A stretch of 64,000 nucleotides of DNA from Aplectana chamaeleonis (GCA_029168955.1 JAPDOI010000268.1:620001-684000), one strand, 5' to 3'. Positions 49,163 through 58,465 are shown, numbered from the stretch's first letter. Numbers and translations are program-made. The notes: generated by a model from the letters alone, not told the origin.

Positions 49163-49797
49163 GCTGCTCCTCGGATTGCCACAGGGTGTGCTAAAAAGCA
49201 CCCCAGGGGAACATCTTCATGCTGAAGCCCGAATTCTACCAGTTAAGGAGCACCGCCAACTCCAAGCGCAGCAACTGGTTATTAACATTGTCAAGCAGCC
49301 TGACCACCTATTAAGAAGGATCATGAATCCCGTGAGAGAGAGACATATTAGAAGGCATTTTGCGGATGCTCCGAGAAAGTTAATATACAAAGATGGACGG
49401 ACTCCCAACTGGATCGTCTGCGTCTTTATGCGCGGAGCACACCAAGTTCGTCAGGGATCACTTGAGTAGGATGACCGTCAATCCCATATTGGGGGTCGTA
49501 ACACCCATAGTCAGCGACACCGAGATGGAACTCGGTAGGCGGGCTAGAAGTACCCTTGCCTCGTTACGCTGCGGTCATTCCCCTAGGCTGATGTCATACT
49601 TGCATAAGATCGATCGCAGTCGCATAGATCGATCGCAGTAAGCCGGACGAGTGCCCGGACTGTGGTAGCAGTGGCCACACAACTGCACACCTAATCGAAT
49701 GCCCGAAGAGGCCTACCACTCTTACAACAATGGATTTGTGGACGAATCCGGTTTCAGTCGCCCGTTTCTTGAACCTTTGACAAAAACCTTCCTGCGG
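49161..49797 (+). pseudogene. Non-LTR retrotransposon 3' end (Jockey/CR1-like C-terminus)
   Basis: Translation gives the segment typical of the end of Jockey/CR1-group ORF2: HLHAEARILPVKEH near 49,215, then RSTLASLRCGHSPRLMSYLH near 49,550. After a frameshift comes the C-terminal zinc-knuckle motif CPDCGSSGHTTAHLIECP near 49,652. A 19-bp tandem duplication of AGATCGATCGCAG-type sequence (starts 49,607 and 49,626) helps to break the frame, and further shifts separate the parts. The reverse transcriptase domain is absent. The fragment runs straight into an AAG microsatellite, which may be its 3' tail, and starts directly after another. It is non-functional. Confidence 0.82.
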
Positions 49798-49800
49798 CTG

Positions 49801-50062
49801 CAAAGAAGAAGAAGAAGAAGAAGAAGAAGAAGAAGAAGAAGAAGAAGAAAGAAGAAGAAGAAGAAGAAGAAGAAGAAGAAGAAGAAGAAGAAGAAGAAGA
49901 AGAAGAAGAAGAAGAAGAAGAAGAAGAAGAAGAAGAAGAAGAAGAAGAAGAAGAAGAAGAAGAAGAAGAAGAGGAGGAAGAGGAAGAGGAAGAGGAAGAG
50001 GAAGAAGAGGAGGAAGAGGAAGAAGAGGAAGAAGAGGGGCAAGAGGAAGAAGAAGAAGGGTT
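49801..50062. repeat. AAG microsatellite, right
   Basis: About 260 bp of AAG repeat degenerating to GAGGAA at its right side. Adjacent to the LINE 3' end, it could be that element's tail after expansion. The long low-complexity frames here are not genes. Confidence 0.98.
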
Positions 50063-50144
50063 TGAGAAGTACAAGGTGTCTAGAGGGTAGACGGAATCCT
50101 TGAATAAACAACGCAGTGGGGTCCGAACGATCAAATGATGATTC

Positions 50145-50320
50145 CGAGCAACAAGTGGTTTTACGGGGCAACAAGTGAACCTGCGGGGCAACAAGTGATT
50201 TTGCGGGGCAACAAGTGATTTTAGGGTCAGCAGCTGCTCTTTCGGGGCAACAAGTGACTTCGCGGGGCGACTAGTGATTTAGTGGGGGTACAAGTGGTTT
50301 TGTGGGCACAAATGCTCACA
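50145..50320 (+). repeat. 20-bp minisatellite, about 8 copies
   Basis: GGGGCAACAAGTGATTTTGC recurs with drift (CAGCAGCTG, GACTAGTGA, TACAAGTGG variants). GCCCAGGTGTCACTGGGCAACAAGTGAG at 50,366-50,393 may be an outlying copy (shown here only by its position and the word GGGCAACAAGTGAG). Confidence 0.8.
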
Positions 50321-51366
50321 ATCGCCCCACACTTTCCATGTCGCGCCCCAGAAAAATGACTTGTTGCCCAGGTGTCACTGGGCAACAAGTGAGTTTGTGT
50401 AGGGCTACACGCGAGCGATTGCCAGAGTTGCCACTGGAACTCCTAACCTTAACGAATGGTATAAGGAAGGGCTGGGCATCCACGGTGGTGCTGGTGGAAA
50501 CTATTTCGGAACTCGTTTCAATAACGGCAGAATATATTTTTCCGACTTTTCTGCAGTATCATAGGTTTTCTGGGGCTCATAGGGTCCGTTAGTGGTCTTA
50601 ATGGCATCGGTATGCTTATAACATGTGATTCAAGTAGTTCTAATCCTTCAAAAGTGGACTTTTCTTCAGGAAAAGTCGTATGGACCACCCATTACAAAAT
50701 ATCTGATTCAAACGCGCTCCATTTTCGCGCCGAGGCTTTTCGGCGGCAATAAGTAATTTGAACTCGCGAGCAGCGGCGTTTCGCGCGTCAGCGGAGGGCG
50801 GCGGCGCGTGTGGCCGGCGTTCGCATCAATCGCTACGAACTTTTTTCTTCCCGTGTTGGCTCTTCGCAGTAACTTTCAAATTCTACTTTTCAACTGTTCA
50901 GGGCTATGAATGCAACATTTCAGCTTCGTTGTTGAGAGATTTCTCGGTCACTTTCTCACCTGGAAAGCACTTTTATTAAGGTTTTTTTTTCGCTTCTTAA
51001 AATCGTTGAGAAAAAGGCTTCGAACGAGATTTCTATTGATTAATGTTCAACAACAGCATTCAGTAAGGGTTTTGTCTTGATTGCAGTGAGCAAATGGAGG
51101 AATCCTAACCTGCCGTTATCAGTTGGGAGAATCACCTCCCGTAAATGCACACGAAATCGAGTTTGGTGTGTGAATTCGTTTAGATAACCTTTTAGATGAA
51201 TTTGGCCAAAGCCAAAACTGCTATTTTGTATTTGTTTATGACAGGTCATGCCTGCATAATTAAGTTATATAGAAAAGAAGTGAAAGTACTGAGTATAAAA
51301 ATACAGGAAACGAATATAATAGCAATATGAATTGAAACAGGCTCAATCATCCTCAGTCATCAAGTA
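50321..51366. other. No gene recognised
   Basis: A minus frame 51,040-51,249 (69 codons) looks somewhat protein-like and may belong with the LINE fragment that follows, but it lacks a recognisable motif. A GC-rich patch near 50,760-50,820 has no identifiable content. Confidence 0.4.
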
Positions 51367-52165
51367 CTAATCCAAGCTACGTTTGAAAGCGAAAAGAGTT
51401 GAAGGGAGGTTGCCCTTCTTCAGTAACTTTTCGAACTCACTTCCTAATCTATTAACAAAGAAATGGTGCATCAGACTCTCCCTGGCTCTGTTGCGGACGA
51501 GCTTGAAACTGCTGCCTCTTTTGGTAGATGCCCTGTGTAGGAGGAAATCGTCCATAGCCTTTACAAGCTCTGATAAACCATCAGAATATCGAACCTTTTC
51601 TTCTGGAGGTCATCGATTCGAGTTGTAGCTCCTTATTCCTGGCAATGCTGCAGGGCATTTCACTATAGCTGAGACCCATGACCCTGATCAAAGTATTCCG
51701 TGTGAAGCTGTTTTGAAGTTTTTTCAACACACCACTGGTCGAGACCTTGTCAGGGTTGGAAATTACAGTTCCATACTCAAGGTGGAGTCTTACATACGAT
51801 TTATAAGCATTTAGAAGCACCCTTTAGATACTGCTGGACAGGGCTCTGAACATGCTATACATAACTTTACTAGCTTTAGACACGGCCCTAGCACAATGAT
51901 CATCAAAAGTGAGGTCACTGCGTACCAGGAGGAAACCCAAATCCATTATCACATCGACAACCTCGAGCTGCTGGCCACCAAGGGTATAAATAGCAGCTGA
52001 ACTATTGCTTCTAATGTGCAAGACTTCAGTTTTTTCCCTTGAGAGCAACATACTCCAGTCTCCAGACCAGCTTGCAACCTTATTCAACGCCATTTGCAAG
52101 TACTCCCTCTCACGCGTCTGTATCGGAGAGAAAGTTTTGAAGTCATCAGCATTTGAATGGATTTA
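51367..52165 (-). pseudogene. CR1-like LINE fragment: end of reverse transcriptase
   Basis: On the minus strand the fragment starts at a degenerate catalytic box, NADDFKTFS (52,140-52,160), where the first residue should be aromatic. It continues with YLQMALNKVASWSGDWSMLL, EKTEVLHI and the VRLHLEYGTVISNP segment, ending with HHFFVNRLGSEFEKL-type sequence. This order is the palm/thumb and C-terminal region of CR1/L3-type nematode LINEs. Frames 52,099-51,824, 51,820-51,581 and 51,555-51,367 are separated by stops or shifts. The 5' part, with the fingers and endonuclease, is missing, as is usual for 5'-truncated insertions. It is a different lineage from the RTE-like element at 61.3 kb. Confidence 0.85.
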
Positions 52166-53038
52166 AGTGGGGCCTCATCAACCACAGCCTAGGCTGGTAA
52201 AAGTAAGCTGGGTGGGCGACCACATCGCGCGATGAAAGCAAAAAGTTTGAGTGATTTTTCAGTTTTGAAACTGGCAACGCGCACTCCCTTATTTGCCACT
52301 GGGTTTACTAGCGCTGACCTCATTGCAGTGCACAGCTCTCACGTAAAAGGCCCGGCTACAATATTGACGCATGGAAGGGTATCGATAGCTATAGGCCTCC
52401 ATTGGCGACCGTCCCATGTCTAGTTGGAGCCGTTTCTGTCATTTAATATTGCGCTCAGCAAAACGATTAAGACATCGAGATTTCGTCGACACAAGATTCG
52501 TTTGGACATTTTGACTTACTACACCATCACTGTAGGGTTTAGAGTCGTACAAAACCCCTATGCTCAGTCTCACATCAATAGTTGCTGTCAGAATAAAATT
52601 TGCCAATAATCGATAATGAAACAGCTGATATTTTTTTGTGTTTTGGTTTTTTATATGTTTCTTTCACTTTTTCGCGTTGTTCCTAATTGTATGTATATTG
52701 TTTTTCGCGCTATTCTTGTACATAAAATACGTTACATGCAATTTTGGTGTGTGTTCGAGTGAGAACTTATCGTTTCGAAGCGTTTCCGGTTCTTTTTCTC
52801 CAGAATTGAGGTAAAATTTAACTTTGTGCAATGTATTCATTTCATGTGCGCTGTATTGGTAAGAATCTGATAAAATGATCGTTTTGCTAAACGCATTCAT
52901 TATTGCTTGTTTTTATGTAACGGTGCTTCCGATAATATGTGAAAAGTTGTTCTGCGTTTATTGTGGAATTCACCATTTTTAATGGATGTTGGACTAAATG
53001 CTTTTTAATAAGTTTCGAACTAAATTCTATTTTTTCAG
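52166..53038. other. Spacer ending in a splice acceptor
   Basis: AT-rich, no domain recognised. The right edge, CTATTTTTTCAG, ends at 53,038 and is a strong nematode splice acceptor, either for an unseen upstream exon or for a trans-spliced leader. Confidence 0.45.
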
Positions 53039-53052
53039 GGATAATATCAGCC

Positions 53053-53398
53053 ATGGCCCGAGACGCAGCACATCGCGCGTCGAAAAGAGTATGTTCTCTG
53101 TGTTCTCAAGAACTTCTTATGATAGTCTACACCGATTTCACCTGTTTTGCTTTCAGACTTTGAAAAGAAGAGCTGGAAGTCAAGATTTCGCAAGAAAGCA
53201 GGAGCCTAAAAATGTAATTTGTGGACTTGAGCTGACCTCTTTGACATCATCTGAATTTCAACCCGTTTCCAGGCAGCTCGATGGGGTACCACCACCATCA
53301 AACTCAGGAGCTTGGTCAAGGATTTCATAGTAAACCAGGAAGGCGGATATTTCTCCTATAATGAGAGCAAGGTGCGAGGATTTTATAGTCACTTTTAG
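53053..53398 (+). CDS. Small three-exon gene, 72-residue basic protein, unknown
   Basis: Exons are 53,053-53,088, 53,157-53,213 and 53,273-53,398. Both introns (68 and 59 bp) start GT and end TTTCAG or TTTCCAG, and all exon lengths are multiples of three. Reading through intron 1 would meet a stop, whereas the spliced frame stays open to TAG at 53,396. An acceptor TTTTTTCAG ends 14 bases before the ATG, as expected for a trans-spliced nematode mRNA. The product begins MARDAAHRASKRTLKRRAGS, is strongly basic in its first half, and ends with a Tyr/Phe-rich stretch. No family is recognised, and there is no signal peptide or membrane segment. It ends 26 bases before the first repeat core of array A4. 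Exon 1 codes for only 12 residues, so an upstream exon is possible. Confidence 0.6.
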
Positions 53399-53411
53399 AT
53401 TTTGCGATTTT

Positions 53412-53521
53412 GAAAATTATCGACGTCATAGAAAGTGTTCAGGACCCCAGTGTGAGTGTAAAGGACGTCATAGAAAGTGTGCAGGACCCCAGTGGGAGTG
53501 TAAAGGACGTCATAGAAACCC
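53412..53521 (+). repeat. 42-bp tandem array A4, about 2.5 monomers
   Basis: CGTCATAGAAA starts at 53,424, 53,466 and 53,508 (42-bp steps). Units contain GTGTGCAGGACCCCAGTGGG. Ungapped, the monomer agrees with A1 at 32 of 42 positions, the closest match among the arrays. It abuts A5, which carries the core in the opposite orientation. Confidence 0.9.
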
Positions 53522-53529
53522 GCTGACTT

Positions 53530-54435
53530 AGACAGGTGCAGCAACCCCGGAGCTCTCTCAGAAGCACTTTTCACGACGTCCGGATGACGTCATCAGAAGC
53601 CAGAGGCACTTTTCACGACGTCCCGATGACGTCATCAGAAGCCAGGTGCACTTTTCACGACGTCCCGATGACGTCATCAGAAGCCAGGTGCACTTTTCAC
53701 GACGTCCCGATGACGTCATCAGAAGCCAGATGCACTTTTCACGACGTCCCGATGACGTCATCAGAAGCCAGATACACTTTTCACGACGTCCCGATGGCGT
53801 CATCAGAGGCCAGATGCACTGTTGATGACGTCCCGATGACGTCATCAGAATCCCGAAGCACTTTCCACGACGTCCGGATGACGTCATCAGAAGCCAGATG
53901 CACTTTTCACGACGTCCCGATGACGTCATCAGAAACCAGATACACTTTTCACGACGTCCCGATGACGTCATCAGAAGCCAGATGCACTTTTCACGACGTC
54001 CCGATGGCGTCATCAGAGGCCAGATGCACTGTTGATGACGTCCCGATGACGTCATCAGAATCCCGAAGCACTTTCCACGACGTCCGGATGACGTCATCAG
54101 AAGCCAGATGCACTTTTGAAGACGTCCCGATGACGTCATCAGAAGCCAGATGCACTTTTCACGACGTCCCGATGACGTCATCAGAAGCCAGATGCACTTT
54201 TCACGACGTCCCGATGGCGTCATCAGAGGCCAGATGCACTGTTGATGACGTCCCGATGACGTCATCAGAATCCCGAAGCACTTTCCACGACGTCCGGATG
54301 ACGTCATCAGAAGCCAGATGCACTTTTGAAGACGTCCCGATGGCGTCATCGGAGGCCAGATGCACTGTTGATGACGTCCCGATGACGTCATCAGAATCCC
54401 GAAGCACTTTTCAAGACGTCCCGATGACGTTATGA
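53530..54435 (-). repeat. 42-bp satellite array A5 with 210-bp higher-order repeat
   Basis: About 21 monomers contain CACTTTTCACGACGTCCCGA and TGACGTCATCAGAAGCC. A marker monomer with CCGATGGCGTCATCAGAGGC starts at 53,791, 54,001 and 54,211, exactly 210 bp (five monomers) apart, with a fourth, slightly different one at about 54,338. Read on the minus strand the core is GGACGTCGTGAAAAGTG, close to GGACGTCATAGAAAGTG of A4. Most monomers contain the perfect 12-bp palindrome GATGACGTCATC, which includes the CRE/ATF site TGACGTCA. The 299- and 277-codon frames on the two strands follow from the period. Confidence 0.95.
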
Positions 54436-54881
54436 GAATCCCTACTCACCTACAAATCGACTACTAACCAGCCTACGTACCCCCACCAACTTACCTGTCT
54501 GCCAAGTTGATTGCCTGCGACCATTGGCAGTGGCTATTACCAGTGAGGACTGAAAAGTGTGACGGCCTACGGCGCACACCATGAAATTTTCTTAAGCATT
54601 CGTGCTCACAACTTTGTTATTTGCGAACCGATTCGGCTAAAATTTTGGCAGCTGGTGTCTTCTGGACCCCTTCCCTTATATCCAGGAGGAAATCTTCAGA
54701 AATTTTGTTTCAAAGATTCTATAAACTATTTTATAAAATTCTAGGTTATCACATGGCCTAGGCAAAACCAAACGAGCGATATTTTCCACCCTTTTATCAT
54801 GGTTCTCCTCATAAAACCACTGATTCAACCCTCATTCTTATCATGTGAAAGCGGAATCACACCGGTTTACTTGAAATTCAG
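54436..54881. other. Spacer between A5 and the next gene
   Basis: No gene was recognised. The right edge TTGAAATTCAG is a possible acceptor 22 bases before the ATG of the following gene, consistent with trans-splicing. Confidence 0.45.
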
Positions 54882-54903
54882 AACGTGAAATAAAAAATTG
54901 AAA

Positions 54904-56362
54904 ATGCGATCGAACTATCCACAATTACAATGTAATTTCGAAAAAGAGATTCTCGAGAGGCGACGGGGCAGCTGTTCTCTTGTTGATTCTTTGTCCGAGT
55001 TATCAGAATATTTTGGTGGATCAGAGATAGAGATAGAGAGTAAAGCTATCGCAACCCCTATAACGGTTTGCTCGATTCATAACAAAAGCTTTCCATAGTT
55101 TTCCACGAGCATAGCTCACTTTGAAGGCTACACACACCTTCCAACACGCTTGAATGCTCTTTCCATGGGTCTGCGCTTCTATTCCACCGAACGTGTCACC
55201 CTCATGTTTTAACATCCTACCCACCGTCTGTCAAGAAAGGGATGGAGACTAGATAGTCAAACTATTTAACATGCAAATGCAAGCAAACACTAACGAAAGA
55301 AACGAAATACATTATAAGAATGTATAAGCTATCAATGAATTGTTGAACTTTATTAGGCTGACTTGCACCGGTTCGTTGAAGGGAAGATCATTGACGTCAA
55401 CGGGCTGTTACGTCAGGCTGGTAAGGAGCAGGAAAACAAGAAACTATATGAAACGCTGGCCGGTATTGCTATAATGGTGCGTAGCAACTGAACTGCGACC
55501 TATAATAGTAATTCGATTTCCAATACATGATTTTTACAGTTTAATGCACTCGTATCTGCAGTCGGCTATTCAAGGAACAGGAGTCCATCTAAGTCAATCG
55601 CGAATTACAAGTGTGAATACCAGGTAATAACGTCATTCAATTCACCCAGTCTGGACAAAGACTCAATATGCACAATTTCTAGGGCATAAAGCTGGACACC
55701 TTCTCTAGTCTCATCGACCGGACCCTGACGATCTACAACCCTTTCACGGAAGAAGATGTCAATCTTTTCGATAGCCTGAGGCATATTGTAGTATGCTCTT
55801 CGTCTTCCATAGAGAAGATAGTCAGGAACTTTTTAAGGAGAGCGCTGCCGAAGGTGATAGCCTTCTATCTATCACTCATTCAGGCCTATTAACAGTATTC
55901 TCTTTAGATCTTCACGAGCAGTCAGATGTGCTGCCTCACAGCTACGGGCAACAAATCTCCCATGGGGTACACACAACTTTCTTCTAAAGATATCTCAGCA
56001 TTGTCTCGTGAGTTTTCGCCTTTTATTCAAGATGGTGAATAAGGAGTCTCAAAATAAGCTTTTCAGACGCTCTCACCTCCGGGTTCGATGTGGATAAAGA
56101 AGAAAAAGCATACCTTCTGAGAGATGCGCTGGTACGGTCAATTCGACAGTCTTTAAATTGTGCTTTGTGAGTTTATCATGTATTGTATTAATGAATTGAC
56201 TCTGAGATTTTTGCGGTAGTATAAAGTATAAAATAAAATTTCAGCGACTACGAAAGACGCAAGATTGTGAAGGAAGGCTGTTATGCGGAGATGAAGGACG
56301 CCAAGGCTAGATCCGACGCCTTTTACAAAAAAGTGCAAGAAGAGCTTGAAGAGAATCTGTGA
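54904..56362 (+). CDS. Multi-exon gene of unknown function, about 284 residues
   Basis: Exons 55,357-55,476, 55,540-55,623, 55,683-55,853, 55,908-56,007, 56,067-56,166 and 56,245-56,362 join into one open frame of 230 codons ending in TGA. Each intron is 54-78 bp with GT and AG ends. Two of the junctions split codons and still keep the frame, which strongly supports the model. A plausible first exon, 54,904-55,065 (MRSNYPQLQ start, phase 0, donor GTTTGC), adds 54 residues but is less sure because its intron would be 291 bp. The protein is charged and helical. The segment with VRNFLRRALPKIFTSSQM, a Gly, and KDISALSHAL has the spacing of a BEN or DUF4806-like DNA-associated domain. This resemblance is weak and should not be used as a name. 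The C-terminus is a Lys/Glu-rich coiled-coil-like helix. Confidence 0.72.
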
Positions 56363-56587
56363 TTATGTGTTTCAATGTGTTTTTGTTTGCTAAATAAGAG
56401 CTGTTGTTAATTGAGCTATCTGTTATTGTTAGCTGTCTGTTGAGTGAGCTAATTGCTGTTGAATTTTATTTCTTAGTCTATTGCATCTTTTGATGTATTT
56501 TTTTTATTTTATCTCATTGTTGCGCAATGACGAATTCAAATACGTACCTTTCTTGGCGTGGACTCTGCCTGATAACGGTTGTCCTAA
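56363..56587. other. Downstream region of the 54.9-56.4 kb gene
   Basis: AT- and TG-rich sequence. A weak AATAAG lies about 28 bp after the stop; no canonical AATAAA was seen close by. Confidence 0.35.
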
Positions 56588-56711
56588 GGCCTAGTGCATA
56601 CTACCTGCGACGCGCGTTAGCGACAATGCATATGATCCATATGGATTTTCGGTCGATATGTATGACAGACACTATGTCGCGTCGCCCGTCGCGGGAAGTA
56701 TGCACTAGGCC
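56588..56711. mobile_element. GGCCTAGTGC MITE, copy c
   Basis: 124 bp from GGCCTAGTGCATACTACC to GGAAGTATGCACTAGGCC. It has the best-preserved arms of the three copies, with GCGACGCGCG / CGCGTCGCCCGTCGCG and the internal ATTTTCGGTCGATATG. Confidence 0.9.
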
Positions 56712-57155
56712 CAAAGCACCGGTGACGTCATTGGCCCCCTAGGTGTCGAGCATGTCCTGACGACAGGCAAAAAGTTTGTCGGTTGTTAATTCTGTTTAAT
56801 TGGTAGTGATCTCAATCATTTGACCATCTTGCAGTTATGGATTTTCTGCTAGTGTTCAGTTCTGTTGTGAATTGAATTATTCTAGGAGTTATTGTGTGAA
56901 TTGTGATGTGAATATGAGATTCTTTTTGTGAATATTATTTGAATCTATTTTGTTTGATTCCTAACCGTTGTTACGGTTCTTTTCTGGTTGGAGAAATAAT
57001 GAATCTGTAAGTAGCAATTTTTTGGCAGTGCCTTATGATGAGGGAACACGAGAAGGATGGTGAAAAAATCGTTTTAGCTCGAATAAGCTGATAAAAAACG
57101 GGAAAATTTTCAATGAAAAGGCATGAACAATGTAGCTCGAGGTGAGCTCTACTGT
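56712..57155. other. No gene recognised
   Basis: AT-rich spacer. The minus frame 56,971-57,342 arises from the palindrome that follows and is not a gene call. Confidence 0.4.
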
Positions 57156-57159
57156 TTGT

Positions 57160-57435
57160 GTCGTTTTTCTCCATTTTCACCATCTCCTCGAAATCTGATA
57201 GCATTTTGAAGCTGCGCGCCCTGTAAAACGCTAAATTTTCCAAATTTTGGCATGAACAATGAAGCTGGAGATGAGCCACATTGCAATGAAGCTCGAATTG
57301 AGCTTCATTGCAATGTAGCCCATCCCGAGTTTTATTGTTCATGCCAAAATTTGGAAAATTTAGCGTTTTACAGGGCGCGAAGCTTCAAAATGCTATCAGA
57401 TTTCGAGGGAATGGCGAAAATTGAGAAAAAACGGC
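57160..57435. repeat. Long palindrome, arms of about 130 bp
   Basis: Centred at 57,297: TTGCAATGAAGCTC and GAGCTTCATTGCAA flank GAATT. Outward, TTTTGGCATGAACAAT, TAGCGTTTTACAGGGCGCG and TGAAGC...TGCTATCAGATTTCGAG are mirrored with few differences. The same peptide, NLENLAFYRARSFKMLSDFE, is therefore readable on both strands; I take this as a product of symmetry. Confidence 0.85.
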
Positions 57436-57439
57436 ATTT

Positions 57440-57640
57440 AGTAGAATCCGAGAGAGTTCTAGTGAAACACTGGAGAATCCTAGAAAAAAAAATTGGAGAA
57501 TTTTGGCAAATTACGTTAGAATTCTAGCAGAATACCAGAGAATTTTGCCAAAATTTCTCCCTTTTTTGCCAAATTTCTCTGGTAATCTACAAAATTTTGG
57601 TGGTAATCTCCAGACCTGAGTGAGTCTGTTGAAAATTTTT
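57440..57640. repeat. AT-rich degenerate TTTACTA/CCAGAG repeat, locus 3
   Basis: ATACCAGAGAATTTTGCC, TTTCTCTGGTAATC and similar words recur irregularly, as at 33.2 and 42.9 kb. Confidence 0.5.
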
Positions 57641-57647
57641 GCAAACG

Positions 57648-57722
57648 CTATCATCTAGTTCTAAGGCGGCTCAGATATTCTGTCAACTATGGCAGGTTTG
57701 GTGGTTCACCTCAAAGTAAGTG
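57648..57722 (+). repeat. Left half of a dispersed repeat split by the mariner-type element
   Basis: Matches the reverse complement of 32,396-32,470 closely (ATTCTGTCAACTATGGCAGG, GGTGGTT, ACCTCAAA). Its right half follows at 58,608-58,640. The last two bases, TG, correspond to TA in the unoccupied copy. Confidence 0.75.
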
Positions 57723-57793
57723 TTGGGTTCGGAGATAAGTTCGTTCGGTTTTTCTTCAAATAGCTTTATTTGAATAATTTGTTTGTTATTTAG

Positions 57794-58453
57794 CGGAATG
57801 TTTGCATTCATTTTTTCTGCTCAACAAAACTGTTCTATCTGTTTTTTTTTCGTATGGTGCTATTTTTTCCATATTTCCAGGGTTGGAAGTGGAACACACA
57901 GAAAGCGAAAATCAGCAATTTCGACACCTACTTTTGTTCGCTTTTTATCGCGGTCAAAAATACCTGGGGCCACTCACTTCTTTCTTTGCTCCATAATAAC
58001 GTACAAGCACCGTTTCTCATCTGCCGTGACAATTCGGTAAAAAAAACGCCGTTTATGACCGCGTGTTACTCGATGGCGCGCGAGGTGTTCAGCAGCGATT
58101 TGAAGACGATTTTCTTTCTTGATTTCGGTAAGCTCGTGAGGCTCCCAGGCTCCGAGTTTTTCGGCAACTCCTATTCAGTGAAGATGATTGAGGATCGTCT
58201 TCAGATCGCAGCTCATTTTTTTCGGCCAACTCACGACTTGTTTGGCGGCCATCTTCCTTATAAAGCGCTCATCGAATTCTGCAAGTGGACCGCTGCGGAT
58301 CGTGTCTTCGATGTCGGAGTTGCCGTGTTTGATTTTCGCAACCAATTTTGGTTTTTTTGTGGTCACAAACTTCGCAAATCCTCAGGTCTTTTTGACCGCG
58401 ATGAAAAACGACGAAAAGTAGGTGTTGAAAATGCTGTTTTTTCCAAGCTTTGA
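57794..58453 (+). CDS. Captured 190-codon reading frame inside the mariner-type element
   Basis: An acceptor ATATTTCCAG ends at 57,880, and from 57,881 the frame is open for 190 codons to TGA at 58,451. A possible preceding exon (57,794-57,840) keeps the frame across a 40-bp intron, but it lies within the left inverted repeat, so it may be fortuitous. The protein starts GWKWNTQKAKISNFDTYFCS, is rich in Phe, and contains FFLDFGKLVRLPGSEFF and FDVGVAVFDFRNQFWFF. I recognise no family. The DFG strand-turn slightly recalls a tudor fold, too weak to call. Absence of stops in a transposon interior suggests either recent capture or selection. An AATAAA follows at 58,466. The first 152 bases of the main exon recur at 60,792-60,943 with three differences. 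Confidence 0.5.
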   Translation, partial: RNVCIHFFCSTKLFYLFFFRMVLFFPYFQGWKWNTQKAKISNFDTYFCSLFIAVKNTWGHSLLSLLHNNVQAPFLICRDNSVKKTPFMTACYSMAREVFSSDLKTIFFLDFGKLVRLPGSEFFGNSYSVKMIEDRLQIAAHFFRPTHDLFGGHLPYKALIEFCKWTAADRVFDVGVAVFDFRNQFWFFCGHKLRKSSGLFDRDEKRRKVGVENAVFSKL

Positions 58454-58465
58454 AAAAAAGGAAAA

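Noticed and set aside
49006..50194. Lys-, Ser-, Leu- or Phe-rich proteins
   Set aside because: These are translations of AAG microsatellites in six frames.
53536..54435. 299-codon plus and 277-codon minus frames with 14-residue repeats
   Set aside because: By-products of the A5 satellite; both strands are open over the same interval and there is no gene structure.
57252..57527. 91-codon gene sharing a peptide with the minus-strand frame
   Set aside because: The shared peptide is a direct consequence of the palindrome centred at 57,297.
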